The notes under the pieces are model-generated. The model was not told the origin of the DNA and did not search any database. It worked only from the letters and a program-made list of their open reading frames with translations. A program made the translations under genes and the position numbers. Shown here piece by piece: positions 8,657 to 17,801 of a stretch of 64,000 bases of DNA. Source of the DNA: Isosphaeraceae bacterium (GTDB lineage Bacteria > Planctomycetota > Planctomycetia > Isosphaerales > Isosphaeraceae); assembly GCA_031291845.1 (NCBI GenBank), contig JARLIH010000273.1, positions 1 to 64,000 of the forward strand. The letters run 5' to 3'. The number at the start of each line of letters is the position of its first letter. Within the stretch, counting starts at the first letter, position 1.

Positions 8657-9466
8657 ATGCCGCGGATCACGATCGGCGACCTCGACGACCCTCGGCTCTC
8701 CGTCTTTCGTTCGTTGAAACGAACCAATCTCACCCGCGACGGACACCTGTTCGTTGTCGAAGGGGCCAAGCTGCTCGACCGGCTGCGCGAAAGCTCCTAT
8801 CCCCTGGTCGCCGCCGTGGTCTCGGAACGATGGGAGCCGCGCATCGCGGTACCGGACGACGTGCCGCTGTATGTCGCCCCGCACGGGCTGATCGACGAAC
8901 TGGTCGGGTTCAATTTCCATCAAGGCGTGCTCGCTTGCGGACGGCGAATGCCGGCCCCCACTCTCGAGACGATCGTGGGCGAAAGCGGCTCAAGCACTGT
9001 CGTCGTTTGCCCCAACCTGACCAACCCCGAAAACCTCGGCGCCATTGTGCGGATCGCCGACGTCTTCGGCGTCGACGCCGTGATCGTCGGCCCGACGTGC
9101 CCGGACCCGCTGTCGCGCCGGGTCGTACGGGTATCGATGGGGACCGTGCTGCGCCAGCCGGTACTGACCACAGCATTGCTTGGTGACTATGTTCAATTCT
9201 TGCGCGACCAGAAGTTCGAACTGGTCGCGACCGTGCTCGACCCCTCCGCGGAACCGCTGAGCAGCATCCGAAGGGGCGACCGCCTGGCACTCTTCCTGGG
9301 CAACGAGAACGTCGGCCTGGCGCCGGAGTGGGTCGCGCGTTGCGATCGGCGGGTGACGATCCCGATGCGCTCCGGGGCCGAATCGCTGAACGTCGCGGTC
9401 GCGGCCGGCGTCTTGCTCTACCACTTCACGTCGCCAGCGGCGACGGGTACGAGACACGGGCGATGA
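8657..9466 (+). CDS. TrmH/SpoU-family RNA 2'-O-ribose methyltransferase
   Basis: A 269-residue cytoplasmic SPOUT methyltransferase using S-adenosylmethionine. The N-terminal substrate-binding part has FVVEGAKLLDRL. The SPOUT core shows NLTNPENLGAIVRIADVFG (motif 1, with the catalytic Asn/Arg region), LALFLGNENVGL (motif 2, SAM knot) and MRSGAESLNVAVAAGVLLY (motif 3). This is the classical trio for tRNA or 23S rRNA 2'-O-methylation; the target nucleotide cannot be told from sequence. The ATG at 8657 is preferred over a TTG at 8639 because GGCGGA precedes it. The 3' end overlaps the convergent bpX-type gene by about 41 bases. Confidence 0.88.
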   Translation: MPRITIGDLDDPRLSVFRSLKRTNLTRDGHLFVVEGAKLLDRLRESSYPLVAAVVSERWEPRIAVPDDVPLYVAPHGLIDELVGFNFHQGVLACGRRMPAPTLETIVGESGSSTVVVCPNLTNPENLGAIVRIADVFGVDAVIVGPTCPDPLSRRVVRVSMGTVLRQPVLTTALLGDYVQFLRDQKFELVATVLDPSAEPLSSIRRGDRLALFLGNENVGLAPEWVARCDRRVTIPMRSGAESLNVAVAAGVLLYHFTSPAATGTRHGR

Positions 9467-12206
9467 AGCCGTCGCGGCAGACCACGATCAGCTCCCGGGT
9501 CGGGTGCGACGCAAAGCAAGCGATCGCCGACGGCAGCGCGACCTGGTGGGTGTCGATGATTTCCGCCTTGCCGGCTCCGCGCCGGAACCACGTCACGGAC
9601 GTGCGCGAGAGGCCTGCGAGGTGCCCCGTCGGCAGCAGTGTCGCCGCCTGGAAGCCCCCCGTGGGGGTGGGTGGGCTGATCGTCTGAAAGCTCGGCGCGA
9701 CTCCCGGCGAGCGCACCACTTCCGACCAGTAGAGGGATCGCAGCTTGCCGAGTCCGACGACGTGGAAGCGATCGGCGTTCTCGCTCAGGACGAGCAAGGA
9801 GAGGGGGGGCGTGCGGAGAGTCGACTCGTCGATGACGCAAGGTTCCCAGTCCGCATTCGCGCCGGCATGCCGGCCGGCGAGCGGATCATCCTCCCGCCAG
9901 CCTTCATCCGTACGACAGAAGATCGCCCACCCCTCTGGGCTTTCCAGCGAACGGATCAAGAACGCGGCTGTGATTCGCCTCGGCAACTTGCCCAGCGCCA
10001 GGCCACCCATCTTGGCGAAGCTCGGAATGCTGAGAAAAGAGAGCGAATCGCCGTCCCACACCCCGATCATGTCCTCCCCCTTCAGGGTGAGGACCTGCGT
10101 GAGCAGAGGGGCCGACAAACGCTCGACTCCCGTTCCATGCAACTCGCGATAGGACCCGTTCAGACGCCGTTGGTAGTGCGCCAGAACGCCAATCCCATTG
10201 CTGTGCGAACGGAGAACGACGAGCGTCCGCCCCGTCGTCTCGGTTGCGAGGGCGGATACCGGCATCTCGGAGTCCCCGACCTTGAGCACTTCCGAACGCT
10301 CGGGACGGAAACAATAGACCTCGCCGCTCGCGAAGCCGAGGAAGACTTCGCCCGTCTCCTCGGCGGCGCAGGCCGCGGTCACCACGCCCACGCCGATCCG
10401 CAACCGGCGACCCGCACCCGCGTCGGTCGTTCTCGGGATGAGAGACGGTTGACTCAGTAACGAAGCTGCCGCGAACTCGGCGTCACTGACGACCGTGGCG
10501 GACCATTCCCCGGGCGATCGCAGGAGCCCGGACAGGATACCCGACGCATTGTTTCTCGTACCCACTCGTTGGCGCATCTTGGCCGCTAGGCCCAGCAGGG
10601 CGCGGTCCCGGCATTCCTCGCGAACCTGAGCCAACGACGCTTGATCGGCGAGCTTGGCGAGCTCGTTGTAGAACAGGCCCGCGTTGCCATCGTGCCCCGG
10701 GCCGTCGAACAATTCATCGGCCTCGTCGACGAGCGCGAAAACGCCGCCAACGTCGCCGCGCTCTGCACAGAGCATCGCGAGCCGGAGCGCACAGGGGACC
10801 GCGTTGGCCTGCAGACGGTTGCGCCAGCCGTCGCGGAAGTAGACTTCCGCCAGGTCGGGCCGGCCGACCTTCGTGAGCAGCAGATCGCCAGCGGCCAAGT
10901 GGCCGCCGGCTGTGTTTGCGATGCGCCGGGCGGCCTTTTGGAACTCGACCAGCGCGTCGTCCTCCTCCCCGATGCGTCGCAGCAAGTCCCCGGCCGCCTC
11001 GTGGTCCTCAATCTCTCGATAGAGTTGGAGCGCCCGGTCGAGCTCCCCAGCCGCCTCGAACTCGCGCGCGGCGCCCGGTCGGTCGTCGAGCTTGGCAAGC
11101 AGCAGGATCGCCGCCTCCCGGTGCATGCCACCGCGCACGAGCACGTTCACGGCGGCCCGGTAATCGCGCAGCAGCCTGCCGTAGATGAACGCCGCGCGGC
11201 GGTACTCTCCCCGCCGCGTCGCCTCTTCGGCCGCCTTGCGGTACTCCTTCGTGAGCTCGGCCATAACGTCGGCTTCGCCGTACCAGATGGAGCCCGCGCG
11301 CCGGCCCGCCGGCTCGAGGAGGTCGTTCAGAGAGAAGGATGTGCCCTGGGGCGGAAGCTGGTCGCCAGGGAACTGGCCCGCGCCGCGCCCCGTCCCCTGT
11401 TCGCTCAGCGGGAGCGCGTGCCGCAGCGCCTGATCGAGCTTGCCTTCACGGAACTCCTGAAGCAACGCCCGGAGGGCCGCCGCCTGGCGGCCGAGCAATG
11501 CCTCGCTGAGCCTCGGTGCGCGTGCCACCGCATCGTCGAGCCAGCGCGTGCCGATTTGAGCGAGCCGCTCGATCCCCAGGGTCTTGCCCAGCCAGGCCAT
11601 CCCCGCGCCCGCGCTCAAGGTCGCTCCGCCCAACAGGTTGCTCGTCGCCCCCGCCGCCGGGGGGCGGGGCGGCTCGGTGCCGATGTTCTCACCCCCGGCG
11701 TCGAGAAGTTGCTCGGGCGCGTCGTCCGGCCGGACGACGAGGATCTCGCTGATGCGCTCGGGCAGGCCCTTGATCTCGGGCAGCGGACGCCAGTCGCGCT
11801 TCGGACGTGCCGGCGCGGTCAAGAACGAGCCGGGGTCGACGGGCCGCGCTGGATCGAACACGAGCACGCGCTCGCCGGGCAGGAACAGGAGACCCCGCCC
11901 GCGCGTCAAGCCGGAGACCTCGTCGTCCAGCAGGGCGGGGACGAGATCGGCATCCACGGGTACGAAGAGGTCCTCAGCCAGGGCACACAGGCGGACGGTG
12001 CCCGGCGAGGGGATGCGCGTGGGCTCGTCGAGCTTGATCAGGAACCCGCCCGCAACCGCGAACACGCGCCCGGCCGCATTCAGGCCGAGGCGAACGCAGA
12101 GCGTCAGCAAGGTGGTCATCTCCGGCTCGGGCGCTGGCAAAAAAAGCGCCAGCGCGGCGCGTGCTTCCGGGCGTCGACGGAGGTGAAAGGGAACCCCGGA
12201 GGTCAT
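9426..12206 (-). CDS. MoxR-vWA-beta-propeller ternary system: large bpX6-like protein with helical repeats and propeller
   Basis: A 926-residue cytoplasmic protein, the last gene of a five-gene operon. The first 150 residues form a globular domain (for example FLPAPEPEMTTLLTLCVRLG and RGRGLLFLPGERVLVFDPAR) that resembles the bpX6 domain described for MoxR-vWA-beta-propeller systems. A loop rich in Gly/Ala follows. Residues of about 310-560 are TPR-like helical hairpins (EYRRAAFIYGRLLRDYRAA, HREAAILLLAKLDDRPGAA, DEAAGDLLRRIGEEDDAL-type units). The C-terminal 350 residues look like propeller blades (repeated beta segments such as EVYCFRPERSEVLKVGDSE). Its start overlaps the stop of the preceding gene (ATGA). 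The bpX6 label is recall of a family, not a search result. Its role is probably as a sensor or scaffold of the system. Confidence 0.7.
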   Translation of the reverse strand: MTSGVPFHLRRRPEARAALALFLPAPEPEMTTLLTLCVRLGLNAAGRVFAVAGGFLIKLDEPTRIPSPGTVRLCALAEDLFVPVDADLVPALLDDEVSGLTRGRGLLFLPGERVLVFDPARPVDPGSFLTAPARPKRDWRPLPEIKGLPERISEILVVRPDDAPEQLLDAGGENIGTEPPRPPAAGATSNLLGGATLSAGAGMAWLGKTLGIERLAQIGTRWLDDAVARAPRLSEALLGRQAAALRALLQEFREGKLDQALRHALPLSEQGTGRGAGQFPGDQLPPQGTSFSLNDLLEPAGRRAGSIWYGEADVMAELTKEYRKAAEEATRRGEYRRAAFIYGRLLRDYRAAVNVLVRGGMHREAAILLLAKLDDRPGAAREFEAAGELDRALQLYREIEDHEAAGDLLRRIGEEDDALVEFQKAARRIANTAGGHLAAGDLLLTKVGRPDLAEVYFRDGWRNRLQANAVPCALRLAMLCAERGDVGGVFALVDEADELFDGPGHDGNAGLFYNELAKLADQASLAQVREECRDRALLGLAAKMRQRVGTRNNASGILSGLLRSPGEWSATVVSDAEFAAASLLSQPSLIPRTTDAGAGRRLRIGVGVVTAACAAEETGEVFLGFASGEVYCFRPERSEVLKVGDSEMPVSALATETTGRTLVVLRSHSNGIGVLAHYQRRLNGSYRELHGTGVERLSAPLLTQVLTLKGEDMIGVWDGDSLSFLSIPSFAKMGGLALGKLPRRITAAFLIRSLESPEGWAIFCRTDEGWREDDPLAGRHAGANADWEPCVIDESTLRTPPLSLLVLSENADRFHVVGLGKLRSLYWSEVVRSPGVAPSFQTISPPTPTGGFQAATLLPTGHLAGLSRTSVTWFRRGAGKAEIIDTHQVALPSAIACFASHPTRELIVVCRDGFIARVSYPSPLAT

Positions 12207-15019
12207 GGCACAACCTCCTTACCCCGCGCGGCCGCTGCCCGCAGCGCCTCCGACAGCAGGGCCTCCGCGTCGGGCGTGGAAGGCCCGCCGATCAACGGAA
12301 CCGTCCCCAGGCGCGCTCCGCCCGGCATCCATGCGGCGACCTGGTTTCGGTAGAAGTGAAAAATGGCGACCACGGCCCCATCCAGATCGATGATGACCAC
12401 GTGGCCCGCGAAGTCGACAAGGGCGCCCAGGCCGCCCGACCAGACCGCGCTCACAAAACGCTTGTTGTCGAAGCGTACGTCCCGCACCACCTGGGTGTTC
12501 CCGAGCAACCGCGCTGATGCCAGCCGGGGCGGTTCGCTACCGAACTCGTCCTCGAGAATTCGCCGCGCCGGCTGGTCGCTCACGACGAAGCGCAGCGGCC
12601 CCCGCCCCCAGCGTACGAGATGGTTGAATTTGGAGGTGCGGACCACGAGCACCGATTCTCCCAGCTCGACGTCCAGCCGCGAATGGCTCTTCGAGAGGGG
12701 CGTGACGAACGACGGCGAGGGGTGACCGATCTCGTGGACCGCGATCTGGCGGTTTGCGACCCGGAACGCGTAGCGCTCGCCGCTGCGCGCGAGCGCGAAC
12801 GATTCCACCCCCGGGGCTACCGTAAAGCCCGCGACGGCACGCTCCAGCTCCTCGTGAAAGATCAACAGCCGCCGCATCTTCCGGGGCGATAGGCTCACGA
12901 GCAGTGCCAGGCTCGCGCCGTGCCACTTGACATCGATGATGGACGCGCCCCGCAGCGACCGTCGGCCGTCATCCTCAAGCGGAAAACTCACCCAGCGTCC
13001 GTCCTCCCGGCGCGCGCTGATCATCCCTTCGACGGAGTCGAGGCAGACGATCCGGCCATTCTCCGGGACCGTGTCGTTGACGCGCAGGAGCAAGGGCCGC
13101 AGCTCATCCTCGGGCGGAGCGGCGTTCGCCGCCGCGCGGGCCCTGGGGGCGACGTCGGCCTCCGGCAGCCAGCGACGATAACACGCTTCCGATCCGGTCG
13201 AGGCCAGATCGACGGCGAATACCACGTACCGCGAACCCTTGTTGCATCCCACCACGGCGTGGTTCCGACGGTCGTACCACCAGATCCGCTCGGGGCCGCC
13301 ATTGATCCCCAGCCGATGCACCGCGACCGTTCGCTTTCCCAGGTCGTAATGGGCCAGCATCAGCTCCTTGCCGATCTTCCCGGCGACGACGAAACCGCCC
13401 GCAACGCCGAGCACGACCTCCGCACGGTGCAGGGGTGTCCCGCCAAGCCACGCGCGCGGCAGGATTTCGGCCCGGGAGCCGTCGACCTTCCAGGCGTGGA
13501 GGAGGCCCGGAGCGCCCGCCAGCAGGAGCCACTCGCCGTGGTCATCAAACACGAACAGGTGGTCCTGGAAGCGCTGGAGGGCGCCGAGCCGGAACGGACA
13601 GGGCACCGGTTCGGCATCTCCCTGCCAGGGGTTCGCGCCCCGGCTGAGAATGCGTCGCAACGCGATCGCCGGCAAGCCTGCCGCTACTTCGACCCGGCAC
13701 GACGCGAGCGACATCGGTGTTCCCCCGCGCACCTCGGCCAGCTCGACGTGACCGCCGGAGTCGACCGATACTGAGAACAGCCGGGTCCCTGGTGGCGCGA
13801 CTTTCGTGGCAAGGACCACCTCCGGCGTGCGCAACGACCGCGGGTTGGTCAGCAGCACCACGTCGCGGGCCGCCAGGGCGGGGCTTTCCAAGATGCGTTC
13901 CAGTTCCGCCGCTGGGTGCGCGGAAAAGTCGCTTGCCTCGAGCGCCTTGCCGAGTTCCTCGGGATCGCACGTGGCGGTGTCGAGCATTCTGCCCCGCAGA
14001 CCGGTCGTCGAGACGAAGAGCGAGCGCCCTTGCCGGGCGGCTTGCCGGACGAGCGCCAAGGCGGCGGCCGCGAGCACGAGCCTGACATCGCCCCAGGTGC
14101 GCACCCCTTGGTCGACGAGCAGGACCACTTCCTCCGCAATCGGCCGGTGCGGAGTCTCGCGATGGTAATACAGCAGCTCGCGTTCGGCGAACCGGCGGAC
14201 GAACTCGAGGTCGTCGAGCGCAAACTGGGCGGGCAAAAGCTGCTCGGGCAGGCCCCGCGTGGACAGGTCGCAGTAGCCCCCGCTGGGCAGCTCCGATCGG
14301 GCCAAATGCCGCGGGGGTAAGCTCAGGGCCCCCGAGAGATGTTCGACCAGCGGCGCGGCGCCCGCCAACCGGGGCCGGCCTGCCAGCTCCGAAAGCCGTG
14401 CCAGCAGGCGAGGAGGCGTCAATCGCGCGATCGAGCTCCCCGCTTCTCGGACCGGAGCACGGCCGTGCCTGAGCCAGTGCCTCAGCTCGGCGTCCGTTAA
14501 CGTGGCGAGGCGCCGGAGGACCTGCGACTCGAACTCATCGGGCGAGAGCGGCGGCGTCTCGGCCAATTCGTCCGCGAGGGACGACCCCCGCGCGATCGAG
14601 AGCTTCCAGCGCGGCCGGGACAACGAAGTGACGACGTCCGCCGGATCGGCCGCGCAGGCCGCGGGCGGCACACCGGCACAGAACTCCGCGCACAACGAAC
14701 CCGCATTGCGCATGATCCGCCCGGTCGCGCGGAACGCCTCGTCAAGCCGAGCCGATGCCGCCGGCAGAGGTCGCACGCGCGTCATCGACGCCCCTAACAG
14801 GTGCAGGAAGTGGAGCAAGAAGCCGATGCCGGGCAGTTCGCAGCCGGCCGGGAAGCCCTCGATCAGTCGCACGAGGGCAGGGGTCACCACGAACGTTCCA
14901 ACCGATTCGTCGTCCGGGGCGAGGCTCTCCACCGCGTCACCATCGGCCGACCAGCGCAGACCTCCGAGCGCCTGGCCGTATGCGAGCGGGATGGTAAGGT
15001 ACTCGGCGATCCCGTTCAT
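12203..15019 (-). CDS. MoxR-vWA-beta-propeller ternary system: vWA-propeller protein
   Basis: A 938-residue cytoplasmic protein. The N-terminal 280 residues are mostly helical. A von Willebrand A-type domain follows from about 296 to 470 (EEVVLLVDQGVRTWGD, then LVRQAARQGRSLFVSTTG and ARDVVLLTNPRSL). Asp303 stands at the usual start of the metal-binding DxSxS motif, but the next positions read Q-G-V, so the metal site is degenerate. From about 500 to the end the sequence is a beta-propeller of irregular blades (FVFDDHGEWLLLAGAPGLLHAWKV, YDRRNHAVVGCNKGSRYVVFAVDL). This matches the vWA component of ternary conflict systems, in which the vWA protein is the partner of the MoxR ATPase. It overlaps both neighbours by ATGA. 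Confidence 0.72.
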   Translation of the reverse strand: MNGIAEYLTIPLAYGQALGGLRWSADGDAVESLAPDDESVGTFVVTPALVRLIEGFPAGCELPGIGFLLHFLHLLGASMTRVRPLPAASARLDEAFRATGRIMRNAGSLCAEFCAGVPPAACAADPADVVTSLSRPRWKLSIARGSSLADELAETPPLSPDEFESQVLRRLATLTDAELRHWLRHGRAPVREAGSSIARLTPPRLLARLSELAGRPRLAGAAPLVEHLSGALSLPPRHLARSELPSGGYCDLSTRGLPEQLLPAQFALDDLEFVRRFAERELLYYHRETPHRPIAEEVVLLVDQGVRTWGDVRLVLAAAALALVRQAARQGRSLFVSTTGLRGRMLDTATCDPEELGKALEASDFSAHPAAELERILESPALAARDVVLLTNPRSLRTPEVVLATKVAPPGTRLFSVSVDSGGHVELAEVRGGTPMSLASCRVEVAAGLPAIALRRILSRGANPWQGDAEPVPCPFRLGALQRFQDHLFVFDDHGEWLLLAGAPGLLHAWKVDGSRAEILPRAWLGGTPLHRAEVVLGVAGGFVVAGKIGKELMLAHYDLGKRTVAVHRLGINGGPERIWWYDRRNHAVVGCNKGSRYVVFAVDLASTGSEACYRRWLPEADVAPRARAAANAAPPEDELRPLLLRVNDTVPENGRIVCLDSVEGMISARREDGRWVSFPLEDDGRRSLRGASIIDVKWHGASLALLVSLSPRKMRRLLIFHEELERAVAGFTVAPGVESFALARSGERYAFRVANRQIAVHEIGHPSPSFVTPLSKSHSRLDVELGESVLVVRTSKFNHLVRWGRGPLRFVVSDQPARRILEDEFGSEPPRLASARLLGNTQVVRDVRFDNKRFVSAVWSGGLGALVDFAGHVVIIDLDGAVVAIFHFYRNQVAAWMPGGARLGTVPLIGGPSTPDAEALLSEALRAAAARGKEVVP

Positions 15020-15753
15020 TGGGGCCGCGCCTCCCGTTCCCAGAGCAGCCGGACACCGGCTCGGGTCAGGGGCCGAAGCGCATCGTGCGGGATCGTCTCG
15101 AAGCCGTCCGTCTCCAGAACGAGCAGGTCGCGAGGCGCGATACCGAGCGCCTCGCGCAGGGACGCCTCACTCAACGCGGGCTCAGGGCGGAGCCCCAGCG
15201 GACTCAGCACCGCACTGCCCCAGTACCGAACGCCAGCGCCCATGTGAGGCGGAGCCGCGCCGACGACAAACATTTCGTCAGCCGCGTGTACGGCCCGCAG
15301 CCTGCTCAACTGCGCCGTGGTGGCTGTCTCGGCCCACCTGGCCAGTGCACGGAGCGGACAGCGCAGGGCGGTGGTCTCCCTCGGTTCCCCCTCCGCGACG
15401 AGGCAGAGTCGCGCCGGCCGCGACGCCTTCACACCCGCCTCGGTGGGAGGAAGGAACGCCGGCACGAGCGCGCGGCTAAGGGAGACGCCTTCTTCTCGAT
15501 CGACCGGCAGGTCGAACGCGGGGAGGCGACAGCCGCGCCGAAACCATAATCCGTCGTGGCGCTCGTAAACGACCGACCCGGGCAAGGAAAGGACACGCTC
15601 AACGATGTGAATTCCGTCCCCGTCCCAGGCGATCCACGCCCGCGCGCCGTCGGCGATCACCCGGACGCCGGCCGAACGCCGCTGGTCGGCGAGGACCGCC
15701 AGGTCGGCGGCCGCGAAACAGGCACAGCCCGAGGTCTGGTCGTTCGGCTCCAT
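15016..15753 (-). CDS. MoxR-vWA-beta-propeller ternary system: small bpX-type component
   Basis: A 245-residue protein with no signal peptide or membrane segment. Visible parts are an N-terminal beta-rich segment (VRVIADGARAWIAWDGDGIHIVERVLSLPG), a Pro/Ala-rich middle and a C-terminal Leu/Arg-rich stretch ending in LTRAGVRLLWEREARPQ. I recognise no catalytic motif. It is assigned by position: it lies 4 bases after the MoxR gene and overlaps the vWA-propeller gene by ATGA, where accessory bpX proteins are found in these systems. Which bpX family it belongs to cannot be decided by eye. Confidence 0.6.
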   Translation of the reverse strand: MEPNDQTSGCACFAAADLAVLADQRRSAGVRVIADGARAWIAWDGDGIHIVERVLSLPGSVVYERHDGLWFRRGCRLPAFDLPVDREEGVSLSRALVPAFLPPTEAGVKASRPARLCLVAEGEPRETTALRCPLRALARWAETATTAQLSRLRAVHAADEMFVVGAAPPHMGAGVRYWGSAVLSPLGLRPEPALSEASLREALGIAPRDLLVLETDGFETIPHDALRPLTRAGVRLLWEREARPQ

Positions 15754-15757
15754 CGCG

Positions 15758-16888
15758 TCAGGTCCCTAGCCGTTCGAAGATGCGCCGCGTTCGGTCCAAC
15801 AGGTACGCCCGCGAGGCCTCGTCGCCGACCCACGCCGCGCGATCCGCGAGCTCGGCCACGCGCTCCCGTAGCCGGGCGACGGCGGCGACGCTCAAAGCAG
15901 GGACCCGCGACTCGGCCTCGGCGGTCTCAACCTGCCGCGCCAGTGTCTCGCCGTCGACGGGCTCCTGCGCGATCGCGAGCGGGTGCGTCGCGGGCTCGCC
16001 GGCGTGCGACTCGATCACGCCGGCGATCAGGGATCCGAGCGGACCGATCTGCTCCTCGCGGTCCCACACGTATCGGAGCACCCACAGGTCGGAAACGCGC
16101 GCCGCCGAGCGGCCGCACAACACGGCCGACGCCGCGACGAGCTTGAGCAGCTTCACCGCGCGCCGGTCCGTCAGCGCCACGCCGAGGTCCCGAATCTTGA
16201 AGATGACCTCGGCGTAACGCTCGGCGACCGGCCGCAGGTCGACGTCGTGCACTTCGCGAGAAAGCGCACGCAGGTCGCCCGCCGACACCGACGAGGCAGC
16301 CGGTTCGGCACCCTCCAGCTCCCAGCCGGCCGTCAGGAGCTGCGGCATCGCCTCACGCGGCAGATTGTCGACGTGGCAGCGCAGCAAGAACCGGTCGAAC
16401 AAGGCGCGGAGGGCCTCGTCCTCGGGCAGATGGTTCGATGCAGAAAACAGCGACAGCAGCGGCAGACCGTGGACCTCAGCCCCGCGCCGGTAGACGCGCT
16501 CGTTGAGGACCGAGAGCAAGTTGTTGAGGATCGCGCTGTTGGCGTTGAACAGCTCGTCCAGGAACACGAACTCGGCCTCGGGCAGCATGCCCGTCGTCAC
16601 GGTGGCGACCGTCCCTTCGCGCAGCCGGATCAGGTCGATCGGACCGAAGATCTCGTTCGGCTCGGAAAACCGCGTGAGCAAGTACTCGAAATAATGTCCG
16701 CGCACCGCCGATGCGAACTGCCGGATCAGCGCGGATTTGGCGGTGCCGGGCGGGCCGTGCAGGAAGAGGTGCTCTCCTGCGACCACGGCCAAGGCGATCA
16801 GGTCGACCACTTCGTCCCTGCGCACGAAGCGTCTCTTGAGCAGCTCGACGACTTCCCCGCGCAGCCGTGCGACCGTCGCTTCAGACAT
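15758..16888 (-). CDS. MoxR-family AAA+ ATPase of the ternary system
   Basis: A 376-residue AAA+ ATPase. Walker A is GPPGTAKSALI, followed by RFSEPNEIFGP (the conserved segment of the RavA/MoxR branch), Walker B FVFLDELFNANS, sensor 1 SASNHLPED, and an arginine finger region ALFDRFLLRC. The C-terminal part is a helical lid. MoxR ATPases act on vWA-domain partners as chaperone-like remodelers; here the vWA protein is encoded two genes downstream. The start overlaps the 3' end of the upstream gene by 8 bases (ATGTCTGA), so the two are coupled. It belongs to a different branch from the second MoxR at 25385, whose Walker A is GVPGVGKT. Confidence 0.85.
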   Translation of the reverse strand: MSEATVARLRGEVVELLKRRFVRRDEVVDLIALAVVAGEHLFLHGPPGTAKSALIRQFASAVRGHYFEYLLTRFSEPNEIFGPIDLIRLREGTVATVTTGMLPEAEFVFLDELFNANSAILNNLLSVLNERVYRRGAEVHGLPLLSLFSASNHLPEDEALRALFDRFLLRCHVDNLPREAMPQLLTAGWELEGAEPAASSVSAGDLRALSREVHDVDLRPVAERYAEVIFKIRDLGVALTDRRAVKLLKLVAASAVLCGRSAARVSDLWVLRYVWDREEQIGPLGSLIAGVIESHAGEPATHPLAIAQEPVDGETLARQVETAEAESRVPALSVAAVARLRERVAELADRAAWVGDEASRAYLLDRTRRIFERLGT

Positions 16889-17513
16889 CGCTCAGCACCT
16901 CGGCTCTCGGCGGGGGGAGCGCCCGACCGCACTCCTGGTAGATGAGCTCGGCGTACTCGCCCGCGCGTGCCGGCGGCACCCAGGCTGCGCGTTCGTGACG
17001 CACCAGACGCTCGGCGTACAGCAGCATGAGTCCCTCGTGACCTCCGAAGTCGAGCGGACCGGCCGGTGGCTCCCGCACGTCGGAAAGCACGCCGGAGAGG
17101 GGCCATTGCCGCAGGACATCCGACAGGAACGTGACGAGCGGGTCCGACGTTGCGAGCGCCCGCGCGCGCCGCAGGACCTGAGGAAGGTAGCGGAACGTGA
17201 GGTCGGCCGACAGGTGGTGCGAGGCACTCGTGGGCCGATGCTTCATCGCAAACCGCGGGCGCAGAGCCGCCGCCGGTTCGTCGTAGTACACGGCCGACCA
17301 GCAGGCCTGCCGAGCCAGCTCCGCGGCTTCGTACGCCACCGTGCTGTCGAAAGCGATCGGTGGACCTGCGACCGTACGGCGTTCCGCGTCAAAGGCTCTG
17401 GACAACACGGCGATCGCCCCCGGCGAGACACGGTCCCCCGACACGGGACGGTCCCGCAAGACGACTCGCCCGTCGTTCAACAACTCCGAGCAAAACGCTT
17501 CGATGGGATCCAT
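16881..17513 (-). CDS. First gene of ternary-system operon, bpX-type protein
   Basis: A 210-residue soluble protein of unknown fold (MDPIEAFCSELLNDGRVVLR at the start; helical segments such as VAYEAAELARQACWSAVYYD and LTFRYLPQVLRRARAL). The frame is open much further upstream, but I place the start at the ATG at 17513. It has GGGAG just upstream, and the upstream residues are rich in Arg/Ser/Gly without structure. It overlaps the MoxR gene by 8 bases. In published MoxR-vWA-beta-propeller systems a small protein of this kind often leads the operon; the Pfam bpX4 family is a candidate, but this is not verified. Confidence 0.6.
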   Translation of the reverse strand: MDPIEAFCSELLNDGRVVLRDRPVSGDRVSPGAIAVLSRAFDAERRTVAGPPIAFDSTVAYEAAELARQACWSAVYYDEPAAALRPRFAMKHRPTSASHHLSADLTFRYLPQVLRRARALATSDPLVTFLSDVLRQWPLSGVLSDVREPPAGPLDFGGHEGLMLLYAERLVRHERAAWVPPARAGEYAELIYQECGRALPPPRAEVLSDV

Positions 17514-17801
17514 GACGCTCCCGCACGTGGAGAACGGTCTCGTGCCGTGACGGGCGATGACAATCACTGCGTTCAGGATAATCGAAAGGCCTGCCGCGCG
17601 CGTACTCGCCGCCGGGTGGTCGCACTCAAATCTGTCCCCGCGGGAACGCGCCGGGGCGTGCGTTCTGACGTTTTCTTGGCCACTTGTGAAAGGGAGCCCC
17701 TCCAGGTCGGTGAAGGTTCGTTGGAAGAGCGCCACTCGATCGAGCATGATGAGGCTCGCTAAGTCAGCCCCGCTTAGCCCCGTGAACGTCAGGATTGTTC
17801 C
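17514..17801. promoter_or_regulatory. Divergent intergenic region between the ternary operon and the P1-P13 cluster
   Basis: These 288 bases separate two long head-to-head transcription units, so both promoters should lie here. I could not identify a convincing -35/-10 pair on either strand. AGGA at 17790-17793 is a suitable ribosome-binding site for P1. No gene-like frame stands out. Confidence 0.5.

Noticed and set aside
10641-12353. 570-codon open frame on the plus strand
   Set aside because: Antisense to the bpX6-like gene, Arg/Ala/Gln-rich without domains; the minus-strand gene has overlapping operon neighbours and clear structure.
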